Below, one piece after another: positions 1 to 6,035 of a DNA stretch of 6,285 bases (position 1 is the first letter of the stretch; each line of letters starts with the position of its first letter). A program made the position numbers and the translations under genes. The stretch comes from Bdellovibrio sp. (GTDB lineage: Bacteria > Bdellovibrionota > Bdellovibrionia > Bdellovibrionales > Bdellovibrionaceae): positions 6,296-12,580 of the forward strand of contig JAGIAF010000077.1 in the NCBI GenBank assembly GCA_017745015.1, read 5' to 3'. The notes under the pieces are model-generated. The model saw nothing but the letters and a program-made list of their open reading frames with translations. It was not told the DNA's origin and did no database searches.

Positions 1-292
1 GATCCTCTGGCTCGCGCTGACTCACAACAATGAGTTCCGCATCTTGAGTATTTTTATAAGTATGTAGACCATAGACGAAGCCGCCATCCATCAGACGGGG
101 AACTTCGGTATCAATCAACACCATATCGAACTTTTGGTTCTCGGTTTTGATGGCCGCTTCAGCGCCGTCTTTTGCGCGTACAACAATAGGAGAAACAGAG
201 GAGTCTTTGAGTTGCTTCGTCAGGGGTTCCCGCACGATATGCTCAAGCTCGGAATTGTTATCAACAATTAGGATGGTTTTTCTCGTCTTCAT
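1..292 (-). CDS. Response regulator receiver-domain protein (3' part lies outside the window)
   Basis: About 97 N-terminal residues are visible; the gene continues past the left edge. The pattern is a CheY-like receiver. Strand beta-1 ends in ILIVDNN (acidic pocket D11, with Asn at 12 where a second acid is usual). The probable phosphoacceptor is D61 in MVLIDTEVP, followed by a Pro and a D-G-G turn. Strand beta-4 is LIVVSQ, with S91 at the conserved Ser/Thr switch position. It would act in the cytoplasm, taking a phosphate from a sensor kinase, but whether an output domain follows cannot be seen. The start at 292 is preceded by a purine-rich AGAAGAAG. An in-frame ATG at 316 would add eight residues but has no good ribosome site. 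It is divergent from the PilZ gene. Receiver identity is fairly sure; the partner and pathway are unknown. Confidence 0.85.
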   Translation of the reverse strand, partial: MKTRKTILIVDNNSELEHIVREPLTKQLKDSSVSPIVVRAKDGAEAAIKTENQKFDMVLIDTEVPRLMDGGFVYGLHTYKNTQDAELIVVSQREPED

Positions 293-375
293 GTTCTTCT
301 TCTGTTCAAATACCATATAAACATCTATCGGTTTTATCGAGGGAAAACATGAACGGTTCCTAACTCCCAGGTAAT

Positions 376-402
376 CTATCGGAGCGTATTCAGATCTACT
401 TA
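376..402 (-). promoter_or_regulatory. Candidate sigma-28 (FliA)-like promoter for the receiver gene
   Basis: Read on the minus strand, TAAG (402-399) is followed by exactly 15 bases and then TCCGATAG (383-376). The FliA-class consensus is TAAA-N15-GCCGATAA. A start point near 370 would give a leader of about 75 bases before the ATG at 292. It is a motif match only, but the same architecture occurs on the other strand facing the PilZ gene. Confidence 0.35.
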
Positions 403-477
403 ATGAGGTTTTTTTGTTTATAAGTTCGACAAAAAATTACCAAGAAATGTTCCCTAAATTGTCTAATATCCAACAGT

Positions 478-504
478 TAAGTCAGGTCGAGTTTGCGCCG
501 ATAG
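478..504 (+). promoter_or_regulatory. Candidate sigma-28 (FliA)-like promoter for the GYF/PilZ gene
   Basis: TAAG (478-481), a 15-base spacer and GCCGATAG (497-504) match the flagellar sigma-28 consensus TAAA-N15-GCCGATAA at all but one base in each box. Transcription would begin around 510-511, directly before the AAGGAG at 512-517. That leaves a very short leader and is consistent with translation starting at 528. It is inferred from the motif alone. Confidence 0.45.
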
Positions 505-511
505 GGCTGGT

Positions 512-517
512 AAGGAG
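512..517 (+). promoter_or_regulatory. Ribosome binding site AAGGAG that decides the PilZ-gene start
   Basis: AAGGAG lies 10 bases before the ATG at 528. The alternative in-frame starts at 414 (TTG) and 447 (ATG) have no comparable site, and the extra residues they add do not resemble the domains that follow. Confidence 0.6.
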
Positions 518-527
518 CACAAGACAG

Positions 528-1325
528 ATGGCAAAACAGTACTATCTTTCCAACAATGGAACACACATTGGCCCGTACTCTCTTGAGACTGTCCTAAAAA
601 AGGTCGAGGCTCATGAGCACCAATGGACTGACTATGTATATGACGAGGCAGTCGGTGACTGGGTAATGTTGATGGAGCATCCCGAGTTCTCAGCAAAAGT
701 TTCACAGAAGCCAACTTCTCGCCCTGCAGTGCCAGTGGAACCAACACCTATGACAGAGACATTAAAAGATAAAGAGTGGTTCATCCTTAAAGAAGGAAAT
801 AACTACGGCCCGTTTTCACAACTTGAAGTTGTGCAAATGTTGCAAGAGAAAGCGCTCTTTGAATACGACTATATCTGGCATGCACGCATGTCGAGTTGGA
901 GTCGTGTCGCTGAAGTGGAAGAGTTCACTCCAGAAAAAATTCGCGGCATGAAAGCATCAACGGATACGGGGCTTGCAGAGATCTTCTTCCGTCGTCGTCA
1001 TGCACGCGCTTCTTATGGTGCTTCGTTGATCGTTCATAATAATAAAACTGTTTTCCGTGGCCAAGCTTTGGAAATCAGTGCTGGTGGTGCGGGCGTTCTT
1101 ATCGACAATCCGCATTTGCAGCCAGGTCAGTCTTTGTTCTTACATTTCCAACCCGGTGATGGCGTACCTCCGTTCAATGCTGTTTGCCAAATCGTAAGTA
1201 AACAGTTCGTGAAAGAGGCTGCTCCAGGGGCAACCGATCCGGTGAGATATGGTGTGAAATTTACGACGCTCAGTCAGTCCGTACGTGAGAGCATCAAAAC
1301 TTATACGACAGGTAAGGCCGCTTAA
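528..1325 (+). CDS. GYF_2-GYF_2-PilZ domain protein, probable cyclic-di-GMP receptor
   Basis: A soluble protein of 265 residues with no signal peptide or membrane segment. Two GYF_2-like (DUF4339) repeats come first. Repeat 1 is at about residues 5-54, with GPYS and tryptophans at 33 and 45. Repeat 2 is at about 84-133, with GPFS and tryptophans at 117 and 124. They are joined by a Pro/Thr-rich linker near 62-76. A PilZ domain fills about 155-260: the arginine motif RRRHAR (155-160, R156xxxR160), then ExSxxG (E182, S184, G187). PilZ domains bind cyclic di-GMP through these two motifs. The second is normally D/NxSxxG, so Glu at its first position is a mild deviation that could alter binding. 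GYF-type domains usually bind proteins or peptides, so the likely role is a second-messenger-controlled adaptor; the partner is unknown. The lipoprotein gene follows after 20 bases, suggesting an operon. The start was chosen by the AAGGAG at 512-517. Confidence 0.88.
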   Translation: MAKQYYLSNNGTHIGPYSLETVLKKVEAHEHQWTDYVYDEAVGDWVMLMEHPEFSAKVSQKPTSRPAVPVEPTPMTETLKDKEWFILKEGNNYGPFSQLEVVQMLQEKALFEYDYIWHARMSSWSRVAEVEEFTPEKIRGMKASTDTGLAEIFFRRRHARASYGASLIVHNNKTVFRGQALEISAGGAGVLIDNPHLQPGQSLFLHFQPGDGVPPFNAVCQIVSKQFVKEAAPGATDPVRYGVKFTTLSQSVRESIKTYTTGKAA

Positions 1326-1334
1326 ACGTTTTAC

Positions 1335-1338
1335 GGAG
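1335..1338 (+). promoter_or_regulatory. Ribosome binding site GGAG of the lipoprotein gene
   Basis: GGAG sits seven bases before the ATG at 1346. A GTG two codons earlier (1340) is in frame but too close to this site, so 1346 is preferred. Confidence 0.6.
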
Positions 1339-1345
1339 AGTGACT

Positions 1346-2323
1346 ATGGACGGAAAGTTCTTGCCAGGGTTGGCAATTCTCGCGACAGGCTTGCTTATGG
1401 CCTGTTCGCAAGCCAGCTTTGATCTTCCCACGACTTCAAACGATTTCTCTCAAAGTATTGCTTACAATAATAAGGTCGACATTCTTTGGGTCATGGATAA
1501 TTCCAGCTCCATGAAGCAGCATCAAGACGACCTCAGTAAGCAGATACCCGATATGGTGGCGAAGCTAAATTCCTTGAAGATGGACTATCACATGGCGGTG
1601 GTCACATCGAGTATGGGTGGCACCAATCCAACGGGTGGTCATTTGATGGGAGCTCCACGCTATTTAACTTCAGGCACTGCGAATATGGCGACCTTGATGA
1701 AGGATCGCTTGGTGGTAGGTCAAGATGGCAGTGATCTTGAGCGCGGTTTGATGTCCATGGAGGCGGTTTTGTCTTCAAGCTATCAAGCGAATGAAGGTAA
1801 AGGTTTCTTGCGTGATGATGCTTTGCTTGTTGTGATCGCTCTTTCTGATGAAGACGATAAATCAAAGTCCTCTGGAGCTGTTAATTACTATACAAACGTG
1901 CTCGACAGTGTGAAGACCCCTTGGGTGGATGGCAGCAGATCGTGGGTGTTTAATTTTATCGGCGTTCTGAGTGTCACGAGTCAATGCAAAACGTTTAATG
2001 ATTATGCTGAGGCGGGAACAACATTCATAGGGCTTGCGGATACGTCCGGGGGGACCAAGGATTCTATCTGCAGTTCAGATCTTTCTTCGGCGGTAGGTAA
2101 TATTCGTGCGCGTATCGTGCAAATCATCACGGATTATAAACTTACAGATACACCGAACGTGGATACGATTGTTGTGACGATTAATGGTCAGGTCATTCCT
2201 CGAAGCAGCGTCAACGGTTGGGATTATATTCCTTCTATAAACGCTGTTCGATTCTTTGGGACGGCGGTGCCAGCATCGGATTCATCAATCCGCGTGACCT
2301 ATAAGCCGGCAGGTGCCAGCTAG
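1346..2323 (+). CDS. von Willebrand factor A-domain lipoprotein
   Basis: 325 residues. A lysine-containing start, a hydrophobic stretch and the lipobox LMAC form a lipoprotein signal with the lipidated cysteine at C20. Ser at +2 suggests outer-membrane sorting if the enterobacterial Lol rule applies. A von Willebrand A fold follows from about residue 42: hydrophobic strand VDILWVM, then the metal-binding MIDAS motif DNSSS (D51, S53, S55). A possible third MIDAS residue is S129 in DGSDLERGL, and the strand LLVVIALSDEDD (D168-D171) is typical of this acidic VWA subgroup. C214 and C242 could form a disulphide outside the cytoplasm. The last 65 residues look like a small beta domain (VVTINGQVIP, NGWDY, IRVTYKP). 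Family members bind ligands through a metal ion, often in adhesion or as scaffolds; the ligand here is unknown. It is probably co-transcribed with the PilZ gene. Its TAG stop overlaps the stop of the convergent ABC gene. Confidence 0.88.
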   Translation: MDGKFLPGLAILATGLLMACSQASFDLPTTSNDFSQSIAYNNKVDILWVMDNSSSMKQHQDDLSKQIPDMVAKLNSLKMDYHMAVVTSSMGGTNPTGGHLMGAPRYLTSGTANMATLMKDRLVVGQDGSDLERGLMSMEAVLSSSYQANEGKGFLRDDALLVVIALSDEDDKSKSSGAVNYYTNVLDSVKTPWVDGSRSWVFNFIGVLSVTSQCKTFNDYAEAGTTFIGLADTSGGTKDSICSSDLSSAVGNIRARIVQIITDYKLTDTPNVDTIVVTINGQVIPRSSVNGWDYIPSINAVRFFGTAVPASDSSIRVTYKPAGAS

Positions 2324-2336
2324 GCTTCGGATTTTT
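2303..2336 (+). terminator. Possible weak rho-independent terminator of the PilZ-lipoprotein operon
   Basis: AAGCC (2303-2307) pairs with GGCTT (2323-2327). GGC (2308-2310) can pair inside it with GCC (2315-2317), leaving a five-base bulge. A run of five T follows at 2332-2336. It straddles the lipoprotein stop codon and extends into the end of the opposing ABC gene. The bulge and short stem make it weak. Confidence 0.3.
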
Positions 2337-4137
2337 GTTCCGCTTTTGAGTCTTCAATCAGCGGGGATTTTGCGCCCGCTGAAGCAAACTGATAATACAT
2401 TCCTTGGGCTTTCATTAATTCCGCATGAGTGCCAACTTCCATCACTTCACCTTGATTCAAGACCACAATACGATCGCATTGTTCAATCGTTGAAAGACGG
2501 TGAGCAATGATGATGCTCGTGCGCCCCTTGGTGATTTCTTTCGTCGCTTCTTGAATGATGTGTTCGCTTTCAGAGTCGATGTTCGCTGTTGCCTCATCCA
2601 GGATCAAAATATCCGGGTTGAACGCCAAGATTCTGGCGAAGGCAATAAGCTGCCTTTCGCCTACGGACAAGTTTGCACCACGTTCATCTACGGGACTCAA
2701 AAGATCGCGGCCTGTGCGCTTTAAGAGGCGCATATAGCCTGTTGTCTCACAAGCCTTGCGGATTTGATCTTCGGAGATCTTAGGATCACCTAAGCCGATA
2801 TTATCGCGAATGTTGCCGCGGAAGATGAAGTTATCCTGTTGAACTACGCCCACATGATGACGGATTTCTTCGCGAGCAATGCGCTCGACCGGAATGCCAT
2901 CAATGAAAACTGTTTTTTCTGGGGCGTCATAGAATCTTTGTAGCAACGAGATGAATGTCGATTTACCAGAGCCTGTGCGACCGACAAGTGCGATAGACTC
3001 GCCCGGTTGAAAGTGTAAATTCACGTTCTTAAGAACAAACGGCAAGTTCGCCTCATATTGGAAACTCAAATTGCGAATTTCCAGATCACCGCGGATCAAT
3101 TCTGGCTTTTGCAAGTTTTCAAGTTCGAATTCACGATGCTCATCCATCAATGTAAAAATGCGCTCTGCACTGGTCAGAGAATTCTGGAATTGTTGGTATT
3201 TCTCCAGGATCTCACGAAGAGGCGGGATGAAGTCTTGAACGTTCATCAAGAATGCCAACAACGAACCAATCGCCAAAGAGTTCTCGGCACTCAACAGACC
3301 ACCGAAGTACAAGGCCGACGTGATTGTCACGGCGTTGAACAAGTTCATGATCGGTTGCATAGCCGCGTAAGCATAAATCGAACGCATATTAGTATTGCGA
3401 TAGTCGACTGAAAGATTCTCGAACTTCTGACGATTGCGCTTCACACGGTTATAGAGCTGAACAACTTTGATGCCGTTCAAGTTCTCTGCGATAAAGGCAT
3501 TGATCAGCGACAACTTCTTCTTTTGTTCGCGCAAAATATCGCGAATCTTGTTCGACAAGTATAAAGAAGCGCCAATGAAAATCGGCGCTGAAATCAAAGA
3601 GATCAAAGCCAGCTTCCACGAAATCACGGCCATGGCGATCACAACCGAGCAGATCACAATAAATTGCGAGAAGACTGTGATGACACCCTCACTGAAGAGC
3701 TCACCCAAGGCAGCCACGTCATTCGTTAAGCGAGTCACGATGCGGCCAGTGGGTGTTTTATTGAAGAACTGCAGCGGCAGTCTTTGTACGTGATTCATCA
3801 ATTCTTCGCGCAAATGGTAAAGCATTCGGTTGCCGAAAAGTTGGAACAGGTAAATGTTCGCGAAGTTGAAGCATGAACGCAAAACTTCCAAGGCCAAGTA
3901 GCCCCAAGCCAGCTTGATGAAGATCCCGTAGTCCTTAGCGACGACACCATGGTCAATTGCATATCCCAAAAGGAATGGAATCAGTCGACCTGCCGTCGCG
4001 CCACCGGCTACTGCCAATACGGCAAAAATTAGTAATGACTTTTCACGGCGAGCATAGGGCCATAGGCGCTTAAACAGAACCGGATAAGTGACCTTAGTTT
4101 TAACCAGGTCCTCGTTCATAAAGTTATCGTTACTCAT
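2320..4137 (-). CDS. ABC exporter half-transporter, MdlB-like, with the canonical ATPase Walker motifs
   Basis: 605 residues, the usual size of a permease-ATPase fusion (type IV, ABCB-like exporter). About six membrane helices lie in residues 33-305. The nucleotide-binding domain follows: Walker A GRTGSGKST (386-394), Q-loop VVQQD (431-435), signature LSVGERQ (490-496), Walker B LILDEATA with catalytic E515, and H-loop H546 in IIAHRLST. The signature departs from LSGGQ (Gly to Val, Gln to Glu). E. coli MdlB carries a similar LSVGQ, and this is expected of one half of an asymmetric heterodimer. It should pair in the inner membrane with the product of the overlapping upstream gene to export an unknown, probably hydrophobic, substrate. 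The start at 4137 is preceded by AGGAG at 7 bases; a TTG ten codons upstream is less likely. The gene overlaps the upstream gene by 8 bases and the convergent lipoprotein gene by 4. Best matches by family logic are MdlB and BmrD/YheH; the substrate is not predictable. Confidence 0.92.
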   Translation of the reverse strand: MSNDNFMNEDLVKTKVTYPVLFKRLWPYARREKSLLIFAVLAVAGGATAGRLIPFLLGYAIDHGVVAKDYGIFIKLAWGYLALEVLRSCFNFANIYLFQLFGNRMLYHLREELMNHVQRLPLQFFNKTPTGRIVTRLTNDVAALGELFSEGVITVFSQFIVICSVVIAMAVISWKLALISLISAPIFIGASLYLSNKIRDILREQKKKLSLINAFIAENLNGIKVVQLYNRVKRNRQKFENLSVDYRNTNMRSIYAYAAMQPIMNLFNAVTITSALYFGGLLSAENSLAIGSLLAFLMNVQDFIPPLREILEKYQQFQNSLTSAERIFTLMDEHREFELENLQKPELIRGDLEIRNLSFQYEANLPFVLKNVNLHFQPGESIALVGRTGSGKSTFISLLQRFYDAPEKTVFIDGIPVERIAREEIRHHVGVVQQDNFIFRGNIRDNIGLGDPKISEDQIRKACETTGYMRLLKRTGRDLLSPVDERGANLSVGERQLIAFARILAFNPDILILDEATANIDSESEHIIQEATKEITKGRTSIIIAHRLSTIEQCDRIVVLNQGEVMEVGTHAELMKAQGMYYQFASAGAKSPLIEDSKAEQKSEA

Positions 4138-5884
4138 GAGTCGGCTCCTGTCCTTGGATCTGAACAATTTTTTGGAACGTAGGACTTACTCCCAAAACTT
4201 GTTGGTACGTCCCTTGTGCTTCGACTTCGCCGTCACGGAGTATCAGTAATTTATCGACTGTTTTTAAAGAGGACAGACGGTGGGCCACGATGATGCGGCT
4301 AAAGCCCGAGGCACTTTTCGCCAGCTCGGCTTCAATAGCTTTCTCTGTGCGGGTATCTACGGCGCTTAAAGAGTCATCCAAAATAAGGACCGGCGTTCTC
4401 ATGATCAAACCACGAGCGATCGTCAGACGTTGTTTTTGACCGCCTGACAAATTCACACCGCGCTCGCCCAGTTGAGATTCAAATTGGTGAGGCAAGGATT
4501 GGATCTCGCGATTCAAATCCACCGTCTCGGTCATCTTCTCTATGATGTCAGCAGAAGCTCGGCCTTCAAGACCGAAGCTGATATTCTCAGAAATACTTTC
4601 ACTGAATAAGAAAGCCTCCTGCGGAACGAGCAGGAAGGTTTTGCGCAAAGATTCTTGAGTGATGTCTTCAATGCGATGACCATTCACTAAAATCTGACCT
4701 TCCTCCAAAGGATAAAGGCGCGTCAAGAGATGCAAGAGCGTCGTTTTACCAGCGCCTACCGGGCCCATGATGCCCAAGCTTTCACCAGCGCGCAATGTGA
4801 ATGAGACGTCTTTCAAAACGTAAACAGTGCTGCTCTTGTGTTTGTAAGAAACATTTTTGAATTCCAAAGTCTCAAACTTCGTAATCTCAATTGTTCCGTT
4901 ATCTGGAATGTCTGTTTCGGTTTGCAGAACTTCTTTAATACGTTCAAAAGAAGCTGTGCCTTTTTGGAAGTAAGAAAATCCCAAGCCCAAAGCCGTCATC
5001 GGCCAGACCATCTTTTGAATATAACGATGGAAGGCGAAGAAAGTACCGATGGTCACGGCACCTGAATACAGATCATCTTTAGCTACGAACAGCAAGATCA
5101 CGCTTCCAGAGGTAACGCCGAACTCCATCACGGGCATAAAGAGCGCGTCGACTTTTGCAACTTTGTTGCAGGCTTTTTCAAAAGCCGAACTCACCCCGTT
5201 AAACAAGGCTGTGCGGTTGCCTTCTTGCGCGAAGCTTTTGATCACGCGAATGCCGCCCACAGTTTCCTGTGCGACGCCAGTCAGCTCAGAGAAACGATCC
5301 TGCTGAGTTTTGTAATTCACATGGATCAGTTTCATCACTTTCATGATGAGAAACGGAACTGCAGGCAAGAAAATCAAAGTTTTCCAAGTCCAAGAGAAAT
5401 TCAAAGAAATCATGATCGGCAAAAGGATCGCGATCAAAATAAGTCCATCTGCCAAAATCAAAACGCCGGGGCCAATAGCTTGACGGAATGACTGAACGTC
5501 ATTGGTCAAAAGGCTCATCAATTCGCCCACTTGATTCTTGTGGAAGAAGTTAGGGCCCAGGGATGTGATGTGATTAAAGATTTTTTGACGAAGATGTTCT
5601 TGGGCATAAGTGTGATATTTTCCGAAGAATGAGCGCCACGCCATGCGTGTGCCTGCAAGGCTCAACATCACGATGAAGAAAATCAAACAGGTTTTAGCAA
5701 TGTCATTCATTGGAACTTGCGCTGTGATTTGATCAAGCGCTTTTCCCATGACCAGGGGATAGATTCCATCGAGGGAGTTCGTTAATAACAGAAATAGCAT
5801 CCCCAAGCTGAAAGCGCGGGGGTTGTTTCTGATGTAATACCAAAGAGGGCTTTTAAAAAGGCGGGCATTATCTGAAGACTGCAT
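4130..5884 (-). CDS. ABC exporter half-transporter, MdlA-like, with a degenerate Walker B
   Basis: 584 residues, close to family length. About six membrane helices occupy residues 25-305, including strongly hydrophobic stretches near 64-78, 140-160 and 258-268. The ATPase domain has Walker A GPVGAGKTT (374-382), Q-loop Q422 in LLVPQEAF, a perfect signature LSGGQ (479-483), Walker B VLILDD (499-504) and H-loop H535. At 504, Asp replaces the catalytic Glu, as in E. coli MdlA and in the first subunits of heterodimeric exporters such as BmrCD and TM287/288. Because ATP sites form head to tail, this subunit's weak Walker B should face the partner's altered LSVGE signature. Its own good signature should complete the partner's working site. 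It is first in the ABC pair and divergent from the helix-turn-helix gene. No clear Shine-Dalgarno precedes the ATG; instead the start codon sits at the foot of an inverted repeat. The start is chosen because no other start codon fits the conserved N-terminus. Confidence 0.92.
   Translation of the reverse strand: MQSSDNARLFKSPLWYYIRNNPRAFSLGMLFLLLTNSLDGIYPLVMGKALDQITAQVPMNDIAKTCLIFFIVMLSLAGTRMAWRSFFGKYHTYAQEHLRQKIFNHITSLGPNFFHKNQVGELMSLLTNDVQSFRQAIGPGVLILADGLILIAILLPIMISLNFSWTWKTLIFLPAVPFLIMKVMKLIHVNYKTQQDRFSELTGVAQETVGGIRVIKSFAQEGNRTALFNGVSSAFEKACNKVAKVDALFMPVMEFGVTSGSVILLFVAKDDLYSGAVTIGTFFAFHRYIQKMVWPMTALGLGFSYFQKGTASFERIKEVLQTETDIPDNGTIEITKFETLEFKNVSYKHKSSTVYVLKDVSFTLRAGESLGIMGPVGAGKTTLLHLLTRLYPLEEGQILVNGHRIEDITQESLRKTFLLVPQEAFLFSESISENISFGLEGRASADIIEKMTETVDLNREIQSLPHQFESQLGERGVNLSGGQKQRLTIARGLIMRTPVLILDDSLSAVDTRTEKAIEAELAKSASGFSRIIVAHRLSSLKTVDKLLILRDGEVEAQGTYQQVLGVSPTFQKIVQIQGQEPTHE
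4145..4149 (-). promoter_or_regulatory. Ribosome binding site AGGAG of the MdlB-like gene
   Basis: AGGAG lies inside the end of the upstream ABC gene, seven bases before the ATG at 4137. The 8-base overlap ATGAGTAA places the upstream TAA stop just inside the new reading frame, a layout that favours coupled translation and equal subunit amounts. Confidence 0.65.
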
Positions 5885-5909
5885 CGGGATGACTTTATTT
5901 AATCCCGAT
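5883..5909. repeat. Perfect 8-bp inverted repeat spanning the MdlA-like start codon
   Basis: ATCGGGAT (5883-5890) and ATCCCGAT (5902-5909) are exact reverse complements around an 11-base A+T-rich centre. In the minus-strand transcript the 3' arm ends with the A and U of the initiation codon. It could be an operator over the promoter, or an RNA hairpin that hides the start. Confidence 0.6.
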
Positions 5910-5925
5910 CGAATCTACAAGTGAA
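5897..5925 (-). promoter_or_regulatory. Weak candidate housekeeping promoter for the ABC pair
   Basis: On the minus strand TTCACT (5925-5920), 17 bases and TTAAAT (5902-5897) each match the sigma-70 boxes at 4 of 6 positions. Transcription would begin within a few bases of the ATG at 5884, giving a nearly leaderless message, which fits the missing ribosome site. The -10 box lies within the inverted repeat. The evidence is low quality. Confidence 0.25.
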
Positions 5926-5965
5926 TTGGGCATTTCGGAGTTGTTGCTCTTGGCGTCGTCCAAAC

Positions 5966-5994
5966 GCAAGGGTCTTATTATTCAATACCCTTGC
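5966..5994. repeat. Inverted repeat GCAAGGGT / ACCCTTGC (operator candidate 1)
   Basis: The perfect 8-bp arms 5966-5973 and 5987-5994 are separated by 13 bases. With one mismatch the symmetry extends inward as GGGTCTT (5970-5976) against AATACCC (5984-5990). No T-run follows on either strand, so it is not a terminator. Together with the next repeat it forms a periodic array upstream of the helix-turn-helix gene. Confidence 0.6.
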
Positions 5995-6009
5995 AAAGAG
6001 TATTAAAAT
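5981..6009 (+). promoter_or_regulatory. Candidate promoter of the helix-turn-helix regulator gene
   Basis: TAAAAT (6004-6009) matches the -10 consensus at 5 of 6 positions. TTCAAT lies 17 bases upstream (5981-5986) and matches -35 at only 3 of 6. The start would fall near 6016, just ahead of GGAGG. The -10 is inside the second inverted repeat and the -35 overlaps the first, so a bound regulator would block it. Confidence 0.4.
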
Positions 6010-6019
6010 GCAATACTCT
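5997..6019. repeat. Inverted repeat AGAGTATT / AATACTCT (operator candidate 2)
   Basis: The perfect 8-bp arms 5997-6004 and 6012-6019 flank a 7-base centre. It contains half-sites GAGTATT and AATACTC, spaced exactly like those of the first repeat and 28 bases downstream. It lies directly before the ribosome site of the helix-turn-helix gene, as expected of an autoregulatory operator. Confidence 0.6.
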
Positions 6020-6025
6020 GGTGGT

Positions 6026-6030
6026 GGAGG
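6026..6030 (+). promoter_or_regulatory. Ribosome binding site GGAGG of the helix-turn-helix gene
   Basis: A strong GGAGG lies five bases before the ATG at 6036 and fixes this start. Confidence 0.7.
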
Positions 6031-6035
6031 CTGCT

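Noticed and set aside
323..382. Nine-base direct repeat ATCTATCGG at 323-331 and 374-382
   Set aside because: The second copy is part of the minus-strand sigma-28-like -10 box. The first has no TAA box at the right distance, and a nine-base repeat in A+T-rich spacer is weak evidence alone.
414..527. N-terminal extension of the GYF/PilZ gene from a TTG at 414 or ATG at 447
   Set aside because: No ribosome site, the encoded stretch does not resemble a domain or signal peptide, and a good promoter candidate plus AAGGAG lie inside it, just before the ATG at 528.
463..1865. Minus-strand open frames opposite the PilZ and lipoprotein genes (463-747, 1602-1865)
   Set aside because: Low-complexity, domain-free translations antisense to well-supported genes.
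2278..2291. Small hairpin GGATT-CATC-AATCC near the end of the lipoprotein gene
   Set aside because: Short stem within coding sequence, with no T-run on either strand, so it is not supported as a terminator.
3058..3793. Open frames on the plus strand inside the ABC genes (for example 3058-3411 and 3467-3793)
   Set aside because: They lie opposite strongly conserved exporter coding sequence, lack ribosome sites and encode no recognisable domain.
4138..4167. Ten-codon extension of the MdlB-like gene from a TTG at 4167
   Set aside because: AGGAG at the correct distance supports the ATG at 4137, and the extension lies wholly in the upstream coding sequence.
5991..6019. Alternative promoter TTGCAA-N17-TACTCT for the helix-turn-helix gene
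   Set aside because: The spacing is good, but the -10 box matches only 3 of 6 positions; TAAAAT at 6004-6009 is a better -10 box.
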